A model generated the notes under the pieces. The model was not told the DNA's origin and did not search any database. It saw only the letters and a list, made by a program, of their open reading frames with translations. DNA of 64,000 nucleotides from Nageia nagi (taxonomy: Eukaryota > Pinophyta): contig JBITNC010000001.1 of the NCBI GenBank assembly GCA_050084985.1, positions 17,484,001-17,548,000 of the forward strand. Reading direction: 5' to 3'. A program made the position numbers and the translations under genes. How positions within the stretch are numbered: position 1 is the stretch's first letter; each line of letters starts with the position of its first letter. Below are positions 37,191-48,430 of this stretch, one piece after another.

Positions 37191-40100
37191 ATGGATTCTT
37201 CATGTAATATTCGGATTGATTGGTCAAAGCTATTGTTGAATAGAAAATTGTTCCTTGTGTGGATTCTTGTGGTTTTCCTTCCATTTGCTCTTGTGATTGC
37301 CATCTTTAGTGCACCCAATTGTTTCTTGATCGAACAAATTGCAGGGAATTCATTCAGTTTTGAGAGGTTATATGGCATAGAAGATCCTCAATCTCAGCCT
37401 AATTTGGTTATGCCTATTCAACCATTAAATGTCAATGCCAACAAGATGCATTCCTTGCATGACAGTGATGGAATTAAGACAGTACAGAAAAAGTTTCAAG
37501 ATGAAAGGATCAAGGTATATCATGGGGAAAGCAATTCTTCAAAGAGTATTCAATCAGGTATGTTTAAGTTAAATTCTTGAAAATAGAAATTGAATTTTCA
37601 GGTTGTGTAAGAACTTAGTATACTTTTACCACACAAAACAAAATCATGATCTCTCTACGCACATTTAACATAAGTGCATGCAATGAAAACTATGAATGCT
37701 GCAACAGTAATCCAACCATGACAGTCTGATTGCACCAAGACATTATAGACAATGGAAGTAAGTCAAGTAACAGAATTCCAAAGAACTAGCAAACAAGAAA
37801 GAGATGCACATTTACATGAAATCCTCATTTGGCAACACCACCATAAAATGAATTAGGAATCGTGTCAAAAAAATGGTGATTTGGATATTATTTATAGATG
37901 AACCTGATTCACTAGATGATGGATATTGGAGATGAGATTGTCTCTATAAAATCTCTAACATTCCCAACAGTCCACATTATGCAAAAGAAGACCTTAGGCC
38001 TAACCAATAAGTAAGCCCAGGTTACAAACCAGACTTAGAATCTTGGTCAAACACGCATCTTGAAACCAACCTAGAGTACAATCCCAATTGTGAACGATGC
38101 ACATGGCAAGTTTAGACAAATTCCATAAAAATTTAGTCTATTTTAACAGGCTGATGTTTATATGACTCTTATAGGAAGTATCCTCAACAGTGAAAAACTA
38201 AGTAGTTAAAGATGTAGATGTTTTTGTTGATTTTTTGAGAGTTCCCATATAACAAGGTCCGTACTGATTGAATCTCTATTCATTCTTTTTGTATTGGATT
38301 GTGGAACCCATACTCCACCATTTTCAACCTGTTCAGGCCTATATCCATGGTATGAATATCTTGGGACAATGTAAACAGCAAAGTGGCAGAATGTAGATAT
38401 GATAAGAGTTGTAGCATACATCTAACAAAAATTGGAAGTGTACTGTATATCATAAATGTGAGGTATCTACCGAAAATCCAATTCATTTGTGAGACTTCTG
38501 TTTACCCTATTTGGGCTACCATAGGGTAGTCATCTTGAAAACCCAATTATTGTGTAAGATTTCTGTACACATGATTGGCACTACCACAAGCTTATACACC
38601 CTGTATTGATAACCCAATTCTTGTTTGAGATACTTTACATGATCAAGGCTATCATAGGGGCATCTAATCCCATATTGAGATCGAATTCTTGGTCACATTT
38701 CTTGTTTTCTCTGTTCATGACAAGGACTACTATAGGCATATAATCTCCATACTGTATCAAATTACCAAATGAGATCCGTAGAAAACATTGAGAATGCCAT
38801 AGGTTTAGAACCTTTGCACTGGAAGCCCCATTCTCATGTGAAATCGGTATACGCATGAGCCAGCCTCCTATAGGCATAGCTGCATAGCATCTGGATGTTA
38901 AAAAAATAATTTGTAGAATTGACAGTTTTGTATGTGTGATTGTTTCTACTATATAGGTTTTATATATGGAAAAATCCATTTTATAGAAGCCAAGAAGGAA
39001 TGCTTCCTTTTTGTTTATAACTGATGTAGTTTTGAAGCAGTGCTTATTGACACTTTTTGTTCTGACAGGGAAGTGCAATCTTTTCAAAGGAAAATGGATC
39101 CGTGATCAAGAGGGACCACATTATACAAATGAGACCTGTATATATATTCAGGGTCACCAAAACTGCATGAAGAATGGCCGGCCCAATATGGAATACTTGT
39201 ACTGGAGATGGAAACCAAATGGATGCACTCTTCCTCGATTTAATGCTACGTTGTTCCTAGAATTAGTTAGAGGGAAAGCATGGGCTTTTGTGGGTGATTC
39301 TATAGCCCGCAACCAGATGCAATCTCTTTTGTGCATGCTTTCCAAGGTATTTTTCCAAACAACTCTGACATCAAGTGTTAATTGAAGTTTATCTCAAATT
39401 CATTAAGCATAATCTGATTATAAACCATGATGTTTTGAGGTTTTTATGTCTTAAAAGTATCAAAGTTAATCTCATTTTGCAGGTTGAACATCCAAACAAC
39501 ACATATAAAGACAAAGATAACATATTTGTACATTGGTATTTTCCATCATATAACTTTACACTACTGGTTCTATGGTCACCCTATCTTGTAAAAGTAACAG
39601 AACAAGAGTTTAAGGGTATTCCAAGTGGGGTTCCAAAGCTCCATTTGGATGTTTTAGACCCTGAATGGGTGACTTTGCTACCGAATATGGATGTCATTGT
39701 TCTATCCGCAGGACCATGGTTTCTAAGATCAGGCATCTACATTATGCAAGACCAGGTTATTGGATGCCACAATTGTCCAGGAACCAATGTTACACAGTTG
39801 GGCTTCTATTTTGCGTACAGGCACGCTATTAAAGCTTCGCTTGAAGGAATCCGTTTACTCCCAGGATTCAAAGGCTTTGCTTTTATGCAAACATTCGCAG
39901 TAGATCACTTTGAGAATGGCAATTGGGAATCGGGAGGTACATGCAATAGAACTGTGCCCTACAATAAGGGCGAGGTTGAGCTTGGTGCTGTTACCAAAGA
40001 AATGCACAAGATTGTTACAGAAGAGTTTAAGAATGACACAAACAAGGAAGCTTCCAATGGATCTATTGTGAATCTGGTAGATATAACATATTGTGGCCTA

Positions 40101-40259
40101 CTTCGACCAGATGGGCATCCAGGCAAATATAGGGACAACACTTACATTTCAACAAGAAAAAGTAATCAGCCTGTTCCAAACGACTGTCTGCATTGGTGCC
40201 TACCAGGTCCAATTGATACATGGAATGAAATTATACTTATGATGCTTAGAGAAATTTGA
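37191..40259 (+). CDS. TBL/DUF231 polysaccharide O-acetyltransferase (3 exons)
   Basis: Likely adds O-acetyl groups to a cell-wall polysaccharide in the Golgi. Exons are 37191-37557, 39069-39346 and 39483-40259, all with GT-AG borders and matching phases, giving 473 residues, normal for the family. Residues 20-40 form one membrane anchor near the N-terminus (type II topology). After a variable stem, the TBL domain (from C125) has NETC, HQNCMKNGRP, WRWKP..C.LPRF and the family GDS motif FVGDSIARNQ (GDS 198-200). The DUF231 part ends with DCLHWCLPG..DTWNE, whose D449-x-x-H452 should complete the Ser-His-Asp triad. The CMKNGRP/YWRWKP wording points to the TBL19-27 clade that includes xyloglucan acetyltransferases such as AXY4; that is inference. 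Intron 1 (1511 bp) holds a minisatellite. The frame appears intact. It is convergent with the next gene. Confidence 0.93.
38473..38895. repeat. About 70-bp degenerate minisatellite in TBL intron 1
   Basis: Six related units start near 38473, 38538, 38609, 38678, 38756 and 38823. Most open with a diverged AAACCCAATTCTTGT, followed by GAGATTTCTGTA-like and CTACCATAGG-like words. Spacing is 65-78 bp. Confidence 0.65.
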
Positions 40260-42364
40260 TATATTTATCTATTGTACCTACTCGCACAATTGCATTATAT
40301 TTAAGTCAGTAATAGCTGATTATCCTTTTTGAGTCTTTACAGGCGCACAGAAAAAGATGCACACCAGAGGCTCATTAGTTAAGTGTATTGTGGCTAGACA
40401 AGAAATAGGATTCTATAAATTTGTCAAAATATTGTTGAATGTTAATTGTCATAGGTCCAAGGAGGTTGTATAAATCTAGCAGGCCATTTGATTTTTACAG
40501 CACCTCAAGGTCAACTTTGATTTCTCTGTTGCTGATGCTAGATTGCAAATGTCTACTATGTTTTCCATCATTTCATGTTTTTAAAACAGATAAAATGTGA
40601 TAAGAGTGTGCAACAGAAACATTCAATAAAAGAAAGATGATGGTCATGTACAGTACAAGACCTTGTTAATGTGTACAGCAAAATCAGATTTTTGTCATAT
40701 GATAAATTGTTGTACACAATACACACTGTATTCATTGATTCTTTGAAATCTCCCAGGCAAATTGCACAAGGTGAAAAGTGCATGCTTGCAAATGTGCAAG
40801 ATTCATAGATCACAAAAACTGAATTATGTTTGCAAGCTTAATAGATTATATAATAATAATTTGGTTACATACAGAACATCCATCACTGGAAAAGATGGGT
40901 CAGCGAGTTTTTCAAGATTCTGTATAGAAAAGGATCATTGTAAATGTGAAGAGTTACAAATGAGTTCCAATCAGTAGTAGGATCAACCTTCAACATCAAA
41001 AAATCAAGTTTGATAATCTATCAAAGCAGTCACATGACAAAAGGTTACTGCAACAAATTTTATGCTGCAGATGTTCAATAATCTCCACTCTTGTTCTAGC
41101 CAAAAAGAGCTGTCACTTGTAACATACACATTTTTGGTTACAAGGTAATCACTCATGATAACAATACAAATTTGATGAGAAATAAGCAAACAATACAAAT
41201 AACAATAAAAGAAAATGTGCATAATCATTAGTTAGTGATCTCAATTTCAATGCAATGCAACAGTGTAGACAAGTATACCATGACTGTTGAAAACAGGATA
41301 ACTCTTTGAATGCACCTTAGATCTATCAGCATTGCCATTCATTATATAATTATGCAAATAACAGCGTTGATAAGATAAATGTTACATTACCAACAAGATA
41401 GAACATCCATAGCATTCCAACAACACTCGAGCTTGTGATACTTGAGTTTTTCTTAGGTTATACAGGTTGCACAGCCACTTATTAAACATCTTGTTTAAGA
41501 GATATAAATCATACAGAACATGTTTCGCAAAGCCAGACTGAAGAGGTCTTTCTAAGTTCCTGTTCTGTCACTTGTTGCAGAATAAAAAACTTATATGATG
41601 ATCACAGATATTCTCTTTTATAAATGCCAGTCCAATACAAAATAAGAATCTTGGGGCTCAAGCGTTTAAAATTGTTTTATAAATTCTTCTTTCCTATCAA
41701 AAATTAATCCAATATCAGTACTTGTTAATCTATTAAGCATTACAATATATGATGAGAGCAAACATTAATCCACTACCAGTATTTTTCATTGTGCAAATGC
41801 AGGATTATCAGTAATTATAAAATCCAAATGCCAGAGTCAAATTAGACTGCAAAAATGCTTCTTCTACCAATAAAAAATCAAAACCTACACTGATAATCCT
41901 GCATTTGCACAAGGGGAAATGCTTTCAGATTTTTCGACCACTCAATTGAGCCAAAACATTTTTAAAAACCTGAAATGAATGTAAAATAATTCTACAAGCT
42001 CCACAGGACATGGTGACAAGGCAGAGTAATATCATGCTGATGACCCAAGTTCAAGCTCTGATAGGCACAACAAGCAGCTGTACTCCCCATGTAAAAGAGA
42101 TCACCAAATCATATTCAAGGTCAGATAAGCCAGCAAGTATATCTGATATCAGCAAAGCAGTTCAAATAATGATACATACATCCTGGGGCTTGAACACCCC
42201 AATTACAGTATACAAGGTGTATTAGTGTTGAAAAATAATCACTAAAAACCTACAAACTACAGTACATGGTCCAAATGCAACCAGTGCTCTTACAAAAATA
42301 TGTTGTTGCCAATAAAATGCCCAGCACTGTCTAGGCAGAGCATCTGCTAAATTACATCCACAGA
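40260..42364. other. Region between convergent genes (3' UTRs and spacer)
   Basis: Must hold the 3' ends of both flanking genes. AATAAA at 40625-40630 is a possible polyadenylation signal for the TBL gene. Short frames here have no recognisable motif. A perfect inverted repeat (41789-41912) is listed separately. Confidence 0.45.
41789..41912. repeat. 24-bp perfect inverted repeat, 76-bp loop
   Basis: Arms 41789-41812 (starting TTGTGCAAATGCAGG) and 41889-41912 are exact reverse complements. Homology stops sharply at both ends of the arms, and the loop is not self-complementary to any length I can see. Confidence 0.93.
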
Positions 42365-45300
42365 TTAAAGGTAACTTTCCATGGATCCATCACATGATTC
42401 TGCTATCTCTTCATATAAATTCCTTGGTTTTGTTGGTGTTTTCTCCTCTTTCTCATCAATGTCAAAATACTTGAAATGGCAAAGTTGTTTACCAGCTTCA
42501 TCTGCAAAGATCAGTTTTCTTTGTTGCTTGTGCTGTTCACTTGAGAGACTAGGTCTTTTGTCAAAAGGCGTTTTCTGCCAATCAAGAAACTGTATTAGCA
42601 AATGGAATATTCTTCCAGAATCATAACAGAGACAATGTTTGTTAATTATTCACCATACCATGATTTGACAAAAACGATTGCAATCCCGCAACATCATGGC
42701 AATCCATTTTTTTGTTGTTTCCTCAACTTCTAAAGCACTACAAGTAGCTGTTTTGATCTGTTAACGTATCAGAGTCCGATGTAAGAAGTATGGTTAAAAA
42801 CTTAAATATATCCATTACATGGATTGGGTTTTATTGCACATGATATATTAAAGCATGTCCCAGGAACAAAAGAAGAGATAAACACTAACTCTATTAAATA
42901 AAAATAAATAGATTCAACTATATTGCACATATATCAAAAACATGTCCCACTTGGAGAATGAGAGTAACACTGCCTCTTGTAACTATACTAGAAGAAAAAT
43001 AACCAAATTGTCCACAAATTTGAACCAAAACAACTGGCATAGAAATACCACGAAATACCTCATCTGCTGTGAACTGATCTGCTTCAGGATCTAACTTTCT
43101 TTCCACAATAGTTCGCATTGAACTTAATTCTCTCATAAGGTTTGTTGCTAAAGCCTCTATATCACGCATCTGACGCAATGAAAATTCACTTGCTTTATCA
43201 GCTCTGACTTTTATTGTAGAACATATGTCACATTTACATGCTGTCAGGCAGACAACACCAGGGGACTTGAGAATGCCTTTGATGGATGGAGAAGGAAAAA
43301 CTCCTCTGTGGTTTCCTGTGTAACTAGTTTCTGGTGTTTTTCTCTGTGATAGAGGAGCAGATTGAATGCCATTAGAACTAGTTACTTCAGAGGCATGATG
43401 AAGAAGACGTGATTGGGGACTTTTAGGCTGCAGAATGGGGGAATTCCATCGCCGCGTTGCACTTTTAATGAAATGGGACTCTGAGCCCTTGACATCTGGG
43501 CTTTGAAAAGCAAAATTCATAGGATCTGGATTTTGAAATGTAAAGCCCTCGTCTATACTTTGAAAAGCAAAGTCCTTTATATTAGCATCACATGACTCAG
43601 GAACCATATCTATTTTGTTTGTGGTGTCTGATTCAGTTTCCTGAAATTGACTTCCTGCCATGATTCATTGCCAAAATGATGTTAGGTGCTCATTGAAAAA
43701 TCCAAATTAATATGAAAAAAGCATTCTCCATACATTATTCCGAAATAGTCAATTTCAAAACTACTCACCTGAAGGTGGAGACTTTGAGAAAACACGTAGT
43801 AAATCTTCAATTTGAAGTCTTTTAATATAAGGGGACCCTGAACGCTTAACATCTGGACTTTGAAAAGTAAAACCCTTCAAATTAGAATCGCATGATTCAG
43901 AAACTGCAACCATTTTGTCTGTTGTATCTTTCTTACTTTCATGAGATGCATTTCCTGCCATAGTTGAATACCACAATGCTGTAAGTTAGCTATAAATAAC
44001 TCCAAATTAACACAGAGACACACTCTTAATATGGCTTCTCCAAGTTTTGAACATAAATAGTACTCACCTGCAGGTGGTGACTTTGTGAAAGCACGCTTAA
44101 AATCTTCCACCTGAAGTCTTTTGATATAAGGGGGCCCTGAGCACCTAATATCTGGACTTCGCAAAGTAAATCCCTTTGAATTAGAAATATATGGTTCAGA
44201 TACAATGTCCATTTTGTCTATGGCATCTTGCCTGATTTCTTGAGATAGACTTCCTGCCATAAATTTATTACCCAGATGCTATTAGTTGGTTATAAAAAGC
44301 AGAAACTAAATCTTAAAAGCACTTCCAACACAATGAGATAACTTCCTGCTGTATTACCCAGATGTTATTAGTTTAATAAAAAACCAAACTACAATTGTAA
44401 AAGGACAACACGATATCTTTAAATTGTCAACAAAAAAGAACAATCACCTGCAGGTGATGACTTCACAAAAGCACATGTAAAATCCACATCCTCTTGAAGC
44501 TTTTTTTGTGAGATTGGAGTCACAGCCTGCATAAATAGGATATGAGAGCAACTGAACAGTGTTTTCTCATATCGAAAGAGAGCATAAGATGAGTCAAAAT
44601 AAAAAATAATTATTGTGTGTTCCTTGCCTTTCTGACAGAAGGCAGCTTTGTTGATTGTTGCTGAAAGACATCAGCACATTCAGCCTGATCTATATCAAGA
44701 CTTTCTGTTGCATGGAGATCAGCACTTACAGTTGATATATTGTTAACATCAACAACAGATATTGCAATTGGACTTTCCAGGTGAGAACTTCCATGCAAAT
44801 ACTCATCCTTATTAACAGGATATTTATCTTCAGGTAGATCAACAAAATTAGAATTTGGATTATCAATAGTGGATACATTCACCTTAAATTGGTTCACCTT
44901 GACTCTTGATGAAGATAGTTTTAGTTTAGCTCCGGGTGAAAAAGATCTACATTGATATAAATTGAGATTTTCTTCAGATGGAACCAACAAATTGCAATTG
45001 TTTAGTTCAGATACAGAAGCAAATGCTTGAGCATCCATGGTTGGATCATTTGTGAGCCTCTGATGGCTTCTTGCACCTGTTTCAAGGACATAATCAACTA
45101 AATCAGGCACCACCTGTAAAGTCAATTTATCAGACACACTTTCAGATGTATGCCTTTTACCTGCAATATGATCCAATTCTGCTGCAGTATTGTGGCAGTC
45201 AACCACCACAATAGGACTCTTGGGCAAATCTATTTCTCTTTCAGTATATGATCTACCTGAGCCTTTTGAAGGAGTTATCTTTGCAAATTTACCTGTATTT

Positions 45301-46916
45301 GCTGATTCAGTTATATCTTGCATTTCTTTGTTATCTACTTGAGAACTACATGAACTTCCTGCACATCCTGAAGATAAAACTTTCTGACTAGAATTCTCTG
45401 GATTCGTTAAATTAGATATACCTTGAAGTTCTTGGGCATTTACTTGAACACCAAAACATCCTTGCACCAGATGTGAACTACTCCTTTGAGATTTAAGCCT
45501 ACTTGTCTTTTGTTGCCAACATGCTAATGTTTCCTCTTTAGTGAGAACAAAAGTTTCATCTGGTTGAATTTCCATTCTTCCCTTTTTAGACATATTCATC
45601 TTCTTCTTGGAGGGAATTTCATCTACATCTGTTTTCACATTTTCTTCTTCAGTTTTCAAACTCTTGTTTCCAGGCCTATTCCTCCTGTTGCGAGGTGTTT
45701 CCTCAACATCAGTTTTCACATTTTCTTCTTCAATTTTCAAAGTCTTGTTTCGAGGCATATTCCTCCTTTTGCGAGAGGGTGTTTCCTCAACATCAGTTTC
45801 CACATGTGCCTCTTCAACATTCACACTTCCCTTTTCAAGCTTATCCATCCTTTCCTTGGCGGAGACTTCCTCTGCATCAAGTTTCACAATTTCCTCATTT
45901 TTCAAAATTTCACATTCAGACCTATTACTCTTGTTGGAGGAGGTTTCCACTTTAATTTCCAACCTTACATTTTCAGATAGGAATTCTATTGCATCAGCTT
46001 TCACAATTTCCTCTTCAGTTTTCATGCTTTTCATTTCAAACAAATTACCCCCCTGCATGGAGGAAATTTCCTCTGTATCATATTTAGCATGTTCCTCTTC
46101 ACTTTTCATACTTTCTATTTTAGACATTCTCCTCTTTTTTCTAGAGGAGATTTCCACTGCATCAATTTTAACACTTCCCTTTCCAGACCTATTCCTGGAG
46201 TGTACTTCCACATCATTTTTCGTGTTTTCCTCTTCAAGTTGCATCTTCCTCTTCCTTAATGCCATTGCACTAGAGTCCATGCTAGATAACATATTTCCAT
46301 TGGAATCAAATTCAAGATCACCACTTGTGTTTTTAGTAGTCAAAATATTGCAATCTTTCAGATGTTTTGAAGGAAAACATTTTGCCTTTTTCTTCACATT
46401 TTTCATATACTCTATCAAAGTCATTTCCTTTACTTCACCAACTTCGTCACTGGAGGTTTCTTGTGTGTTCTTTGAAGAACTGACAGCATCAGCAACACTA
46501 CTATGAATATCATGTTTGAATTCTTGGGCATGGTTTACATCACATGCATTCTTTTTTCTTACGCTTTTAAAAGCTTGTGATTCATTAACTGATATTTTAT
46601 TGCTTAATTTCATTGTGCTTTTGATTTTGGTTTGGGATGTTTCATTTTTCTGTTTCCTTGTTCCACATCTTGGTGTGAGTTTTTTTATGCCCAATACATC
46701 ATGCAATGCCTTAACTTTTATAACAGATGTTTCAGCATCATTTGGTAAATTCACCACGTTTCCATTTCTAACTGTTTTCAGGTGATAGCTGCCATTGAGT
46801 GGCTCTAATTCACTTAAGGCATTACTCTGTTCAGAAGGAGATGGACAAACCTTGTTCAAACATTTTGGCCTTTTCCTGGGGGTTTTATCTGACTGAACAA
46901 CATCTTTGGAACACAT
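42365..46916 (-). CDS. Large plant protein of unknown function, probably nuclear
   Basis: Coding exons (minus strand): 46916-44628, 44526-44448, 44253-44068, 43954-43769, 43654-43059, 42757-42659 and 42574-42365. They give 1214 residues with consistent phases. The ATG at 46914-46916 follows an in-frame stop in the same exon, so it is the likely start. Residues 1-460 are basic and acidic by turns, with likely nuclear signals (KTPRKRPK; SRKKRRMSK) and a roughly 27-residue repeat (about 221-447). Residues 790-913 are two 62-residue copies encoded by duplicated exons, and a third opens exon 43654-43059. The C-terminus looks most conserved: GILKSPG, a Cys cluster C-x3-C-x-C-x2-C (about 1049-1058), a helical stretch (SEFSLRQMRDIEALATNLMR), KKWIAMMLRDCNRFCQIM, and KLIFADEAGKQLCHFKYF near the end. 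I recall similar tails in uncharacterised plant proteins but cannot name this one. The first intron donor is GC, not GT. E2F-type sites lie upstream. Confidence 0.85.
43655..44253 (-). repeat. Tandem exon-intron duplication, 300-bp unit
   Basis: Exons 44253-44068 and 43954-43769 are both exactly 186 bp, both phase 1 at each end. They are followed by introns of 113 and 114 bp that also resemble each other. The next exon (from 43654) starts with a third copy. Start-to-start distances are 299 and 300 bp. The two full copies share 36 of 62 residues by my count, best in GFT..SPD...SG.PYIKRLQ.ED..R.F.KSPP. Confidence 0.92.
44329..44375 (-). pseudogene. Possible remnant of a further exon copy inside an intron
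   Basis: On the minus strand this piece reads CATCTGGGTAATACAGCAG then GAAGTTATCTCATTG. It closely resembles the real acceptor and start of the exon at 44253 (CATCTGGGTAATA...GGCAG then GAAGTCTATCTCAAG). The rest of an exon is not recognisable. Confidence 0.5.
45576..46256 (-). repeat. About 81-bp (27-residue) coding repeat
   Basis: Roughly eight units inside the large exon, each near the pattern LKxEEENVKTDVEExPSxKRRNxxxxKS. The last three (about residues 365-447) are most alike; earlier ones are diverged or shortened. Confidence 0.8.
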
Positions 46917-48267
46917 CCTTTTAATAAGGATGGATTGAAGAAACCAGTTGGACTATCTGCAGCATGGAACTAAACAAATGCAACTAATTCAGTATCATCA
47001 AGTAAAAATTGAAAGGATATAGTCTACCAGTCAATCACATGTAATGATATAACACATCATTTTATCAGTATAAAACTGTTTGACTCCAAAAGGCACTCAT
47101 TTTGGATTAACAGAAAAGAAAATCGAAACCCAAACTCAATGCCAGAGAAAAGGAAACCTAAATGGCACTCACCTTGATGTATCATTATGTTAATGAGAAA
47201 AGGCTTCCAGTATACAAAAACTAAAATGCACAGCCAATGAATGACAAAAGGAACACCTATGAGCCACAAAGACCTACAAGCTACTAGTATGTCTATTATC
47301 AGGTGATGACAAACTATGTGGTAAACAAGACTGAAAATTCAAGCTCAATGAGGGATTAAAGGAACCCTTCAAGGAAATTTCATAACATTACAAACAATTA
47401 CACAATGACCAGATAAGTCGGCAATAAAAAACACTACATACAATAAGACATCTGATTATGTAGATTGTGGTTTCAACATCTGATTCATTTTGCAAAAGAA
47501 GAAGACAGATAAAAGCACATAAACATTCAACCAGCAAATTAATGGTTCCACACTAGAGGGTGCTTTACAGCATAGCCCAGAGAGCCGGACTAGCATTTTA
47601 TGGATAATAAGTTGATCTCTAAACAGAAAGCTAAAAGTACAAAATAATAAAAAGAAAGGATCCAAAACCATAAGAAGTCAACTTGCAGTTTGAAGTCTTT
47701 AGAAACAAATAAGTATGTGGGATCAAAATACCTGGGCTGGATTGCTCGTTAAATTTCATGCATATTCTACATTCAGGTCTTACTTTCCAAGGTTATTGGA
47801 CACTCGGATATCACATCTCTAAGTTTTACTTTCCAATATTGTTGGATATATCAAAATCATATATCTAGATGTTCCTCTTCCTTTACTAGGGTAGTGGAGA
47901 TTGACAAAGATGGTAATCAAAAACTACTTTTTTCTACTTCAAAGTTTTTCTTGAGCAACAATGCAAAGCCCCGATGCCAAAGCCATCAATGCAAGCTCTG
48001 AAAACCCTAAAACATAAAACCCCTTTACGGATTCAAAGTATATCCACAAAACCCTAAGTCCAAAAATATCAGTTCACTCTAAATCAAACCATTTAAGCAT
48101 CAAAGCATGCAGTTCATCTCATAATCTAAACTAACATATCCCTTAAAACAGCCATTAAAAACCACTAAATACTCTGGAATGCAATAATTACAGTTCGGGA
48201 GCCTCTGTTCTCTGAAACATGAGTCAAAAAATCTCAAAAAAACATCCATTTCATAGGAAAAACTTAC
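46917..48267 (-). other. First intron and 5' UTR start of the large minus-strand gene
   Basis: An acceptor (CTGCAG, minus strand) lies about 50 bp upstream of the ATG at 46916. A strong donor GTAAG sits at 48267-48263. No other gene is seen inside this roughly 1.3-kb intron. Confidence 0.6.
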
Positions 48268-48400
48268 CAGAAATGAATTCCGGATCGCCAGACAAGCCGA
48301 CGTTCAAAATTAAATATTTATGGAGGATCGAGTGGAGCATTTGATGAATTGTTGCAAAAAAGCGAAAATGTTTTACATAAATATGAATATCATTGAAGGG
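48268..48400 (-). other. Predicted non-coding first exon
   Basis: The right border is a guess. The left border is the donor at 48268/48267. The exon contains an ATG whose frame is closed after splicing to the next exon (the next exon is read in another frame with early stops). I therefore treat it as 5' UTR with a short upstream reading frame. Confidence 0.5.
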
Positions 48401-48406
48401 TTATAA

Positions 48407-48429
48407 GCGCGAAAAGATATGGCGGGAAA
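48407..48429 (-). promoter_or_regulatory. Two E2F-type sites
   Basis: On the minus strand TTTCCCGCC (48429-48421) and TTTTCGCGC (48415-48407) lie 14 bp apart, start to start. Both fit the E2F consensus TTTSSCGC / TTTSGCGC known from S-phase genes. They sit just upstream of the predicted first exon and in the same orientation. GC-rich words are rare in this AT-rich window, which makes a chance pair less likely. Confidence 0.65.
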
Positions 48430-48430
48430 T

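Noticed and set aside
39375-40259. Open frame starting with ATG at 39375 as a separate gene
   Set aside because: The true exon starts at 39483 after a TTTTGCAG acceptor and continues the TBL protein in phase. The first 36 codons are intron.
45607-46506. 299-codon plus-strand open frame
   Set aside because: It is the exact antisense of the charged repeat exon of the minus-strand gene. Its Ser/Phe-rich composition is what the complement of Glu/Lys codons produces.
48268-48350. Upstream ATG in the predicted first exon as the true start of the large gene
   Set aside because: After splicing to the next exon it reads in a different frame that soon stops. The long frame begins at 46916, after an in-frame stop.
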